Assembly: GCA_945875065.1 (NCBI GenBank)
Contig: CAMCJC010000175.1
Span: 1 to 6,032, forward strand
Source of the DNA: an uncultured Propionibacteriaceae bacterium
Lineage (GTDB): Bacteria; Actinomycetota; Actinomycetes; Propionibacteriales; Propionibacteriaceae
Reading direction: 5' to 3'
DNA: 6,032 nt
A program made the position numbers and the translations under genes. Positions within the stretch are counted from its first letter, which is position 1. Every line of letters begins with the position of its first letter. Below the pieces are notes generated by a model. That model was not told the DNA's origin, did no database searches, and saw nothing but the letters and a program-made list of their open reading frames with translations. This document shows, one piece after another, positions 4,978 to 6,032 of this stretch.

Positions 4978-6032
4978 ATGACCATCATCGCTAAGCCCGA
5001 GACCAGCGCCCCCCATTTCGGCACCCTCACCCCGCGCATGGCAGCGTGGCGCGAGGAACTGCTGGAGACCACGCCGTCGGTCTGCGCGGAGCGTGCCGTG
5101 CTGACCACCGAGTCGTACCGCGCCCACCAGCACGAGCCGATGGTGCTGCGTCGTGCCCTGATGGTCGACAACGTCCTGCGTCACATGAGCATCTACATCG
5201 AGCCCGCGACCCTCATCGCCGGCAACCAGGCCTCAGCCAACCGCGCCGCGCCGATCATGCCGGAGTACGCGATGGACTGGGTGATCGCGGAGCTCGACGA
5301 GTTCGACAAGCGGCCCGGGGACCGCTTCACGATCACCGAGGAGGTCAAGCAGCAGCTGCGCGACATCGCGCCGTACTGGGAGAACAACACCCTCAAGGAT
5401 CGCGGCCTCGCGCTGATGCCGCCGGCCAGCCGGGTCTTCTACGACCTCGGCCTGATCCACCCCGAGGGCAACATCACCAGTGGTGATGCGCACATCGCCG
5501 TCGACTACAAGCGCCTCCTGGAAGAGGGGCTCGCCGGGTATTTGAAGCGCACCAAGGAGCACCTCGACGCCCTCGACCTGACCGAGCCCGGTGGGCTGAG
5601 GAAGTCGTACTTCTACCGGGCTATCGTCATCACCCTCGAGGCGGTCATCGCGTTCGCGCACCGCTACGCCGACCTCGCATCGGATCTCGCCGGCACGGAA
5701 ATCGACGAACTGCGTCGCGCCGAGCTGACGAAGATGGCTGAGATTCTGCGCCGCGTCCCCGAGCACCCGGCCCGCACGTTCCATGAGGCCGTGCAGTCGG
5801 TGTGGCTGGTGCAGCTGTCGCTGCAGATCGAGTCGAACGGGCACTCCCTGTCCTATGGCCGCTTCGACCAGTACATCAACCCGTTCTACGAGGCCGACCT
5901 CGCCGCCGGTCGCATCACCGAGGACGAGGCCGTCGAGCTGTTGACGAACCTGTGGCTGAAGACCATCACCGTCGCGAAGATCCGTGGCTGGTCCCACACC
6001 CGCTTCTCCGCCGGCGGCCCGCTCTACCAGAA
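4978..6032 (+). CDS. YbiW-like glycyl radical enzyme, N-terminal part (3' end cut by window)
   Basis: Glycyl radical enzymes are oxygen-sensitive cytoplasmic enzymes that need a radical-SAM activating partner. Here 351 residues are visible of a family length near 780-810. The catalytic Cys and the C-terminal glycyl loop are beyond the edge. The text follows the PFL/glycerol dehydratase family: ERAVLTTESY, RRAL, AGNQAS..RAAPIMPEY (from 82), EGNITSGDAHIAVDY (163-177), QIESNGHSLSYGRFDQY (283-299) and SHTRFSAGGPLYQ (339-351). His172 and His289-Ser290 line up with residues I recall as substrate-binding in clostridial glycerol dehydratase (His164, His281, Ser282). EGN-x-TSGDAH-x-AV and SAGxPLYQN match E. 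coli YbiW as I remember it, and differ from PflD and glycerol dehydratase at those places. YbiW is reported to open the ring of 1,5-anhydroglucitol-6-phosphate. The substrate here is inferred, helped by the nearby glucose-type PTS. It is probably cotranscribed with the preceding repressor gene. Confidence 0.93.
   Translation, partial: MTIIAKPETSAPHFGTLTPRMAAWREELLETTPSVCAERAVLTTESYRAHQHEPMVLRRALMVDNVLRHMSIYIEPATLIAGNQASANRAAPIMPEYAMDWVIAELDEFDKRPGDRFTITEEVKQQLRDIAPYWENNTLKDRGLALMPPASRVFYDLGLIHPEGNITSGDAHIAVDYKRLLEEGLAGYLKRTKEHLDALDLTEPGGLRKSYFYRAIVITLEAVIAFAHRYADLASDLAGTEIDELRRAELTKMAEILRRVPEHPARTFHEAVQSVWLVQLSLQIESNGHSLSYGRFDQYINPFYEADLAAGRITEDEAVELLTNLWLKTITVAKIRGWSHTRFSAGGPLYQ

Noticed and set aside
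4097..4981. 294-residue open frame on the plus strand over the rightward regulator
   Set aside because: It covers a well-supported DeoR gene in another frame, and its product is Arg-rich without family features.
5233..5997. 254-residue open frame on the minus strand within the glycyl radical enzyme
   Set aside because: It is antisense to a frame with strong enzyme motifs and a good ribosome binding site. It has no motif of its own.
4978..6032. Naming the enzyme pyruvate formate-lyase (pflB)
   Set aside because: The N-terminal wording (RAAPIMPEY, TSGDAH, ESNGHS) belongs to the glycerol dehydratase/YbiW side of the family. No formate transporter or lyase-type context is visible.
1..6032. tRNA or rRNA genes, CRISPR array, insertion sequence, riboswitch
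   Set aside because: No cloverleaf, repeat-spacer pattern, transposase or terminal repeats were seen. The only gap longer than 20 bases is 4022-4199, and its palindromes fit operators better than a riboswitch.

Overview
This is a high-GC window with mostly G or C at third codon positions. It carries one end of a sugar phosphotransferase (PTS) cluster and the start of a glycyl radical enzyme operon. Base composition, codon use and protein style suggest an actinobacterium. A glycyl radical enzyme also implies growth without oxygen at least part of the time. That placement is an inference from composition, since no marker gene is present.

Left half, + strand (1-3257): the C-terminal three quarters of PTS enzyme I, followed after 18 bases by a PtsG-like glucose-family permease with the layout EIIC-EIIB-EIIB'. 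The last domain is a second, degenerate EIIB-like copy in which the phospho-cysteine position appears to hold alanine. No HPr or EIIA is visible, so these must be encoded elsewhere or upstream of the window.

Middle (3254-4964): two paralogous DeoR-family repressors resembling E. coli YciT, transcribed divergently from a 178-base control region. The leftward one converges on the permease gene, and the two stop codons share a CTAG. The control region holds an 18-bp perfect palindrome overlapping a good -35/-10 promoter for the rightward genes. A second 14-bp palindrome lies 52 bp away, centre to centre.

Right end (4978-6032, cut off): the first 351 residues of a glycyl radical enzyme, 13 bases after the rightward repressor gene and behind a strong ribosome binding site. 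It resembles E. coli YbiW more than pyruvate formate-lyase. As I recall from recent literature, YbiW opens the ring of 1,5-anhydroglucitol-6-phosphate in 'anhydroglycolysis'.

Working model (inference): the PtsG-like permease imports and phosphorylates a glucose-like sugar or anhydro-polyol. The sugar phosphate is sensed by one or both DeoR regulators and cleaved by the glycyl radical enzyme. An activating enzyme, a fructose-6-phosphate-aldolase-like enzyme and a polyol dehydrogenase would be expected just past the right edge. Their presence or absence is the main test of the model.
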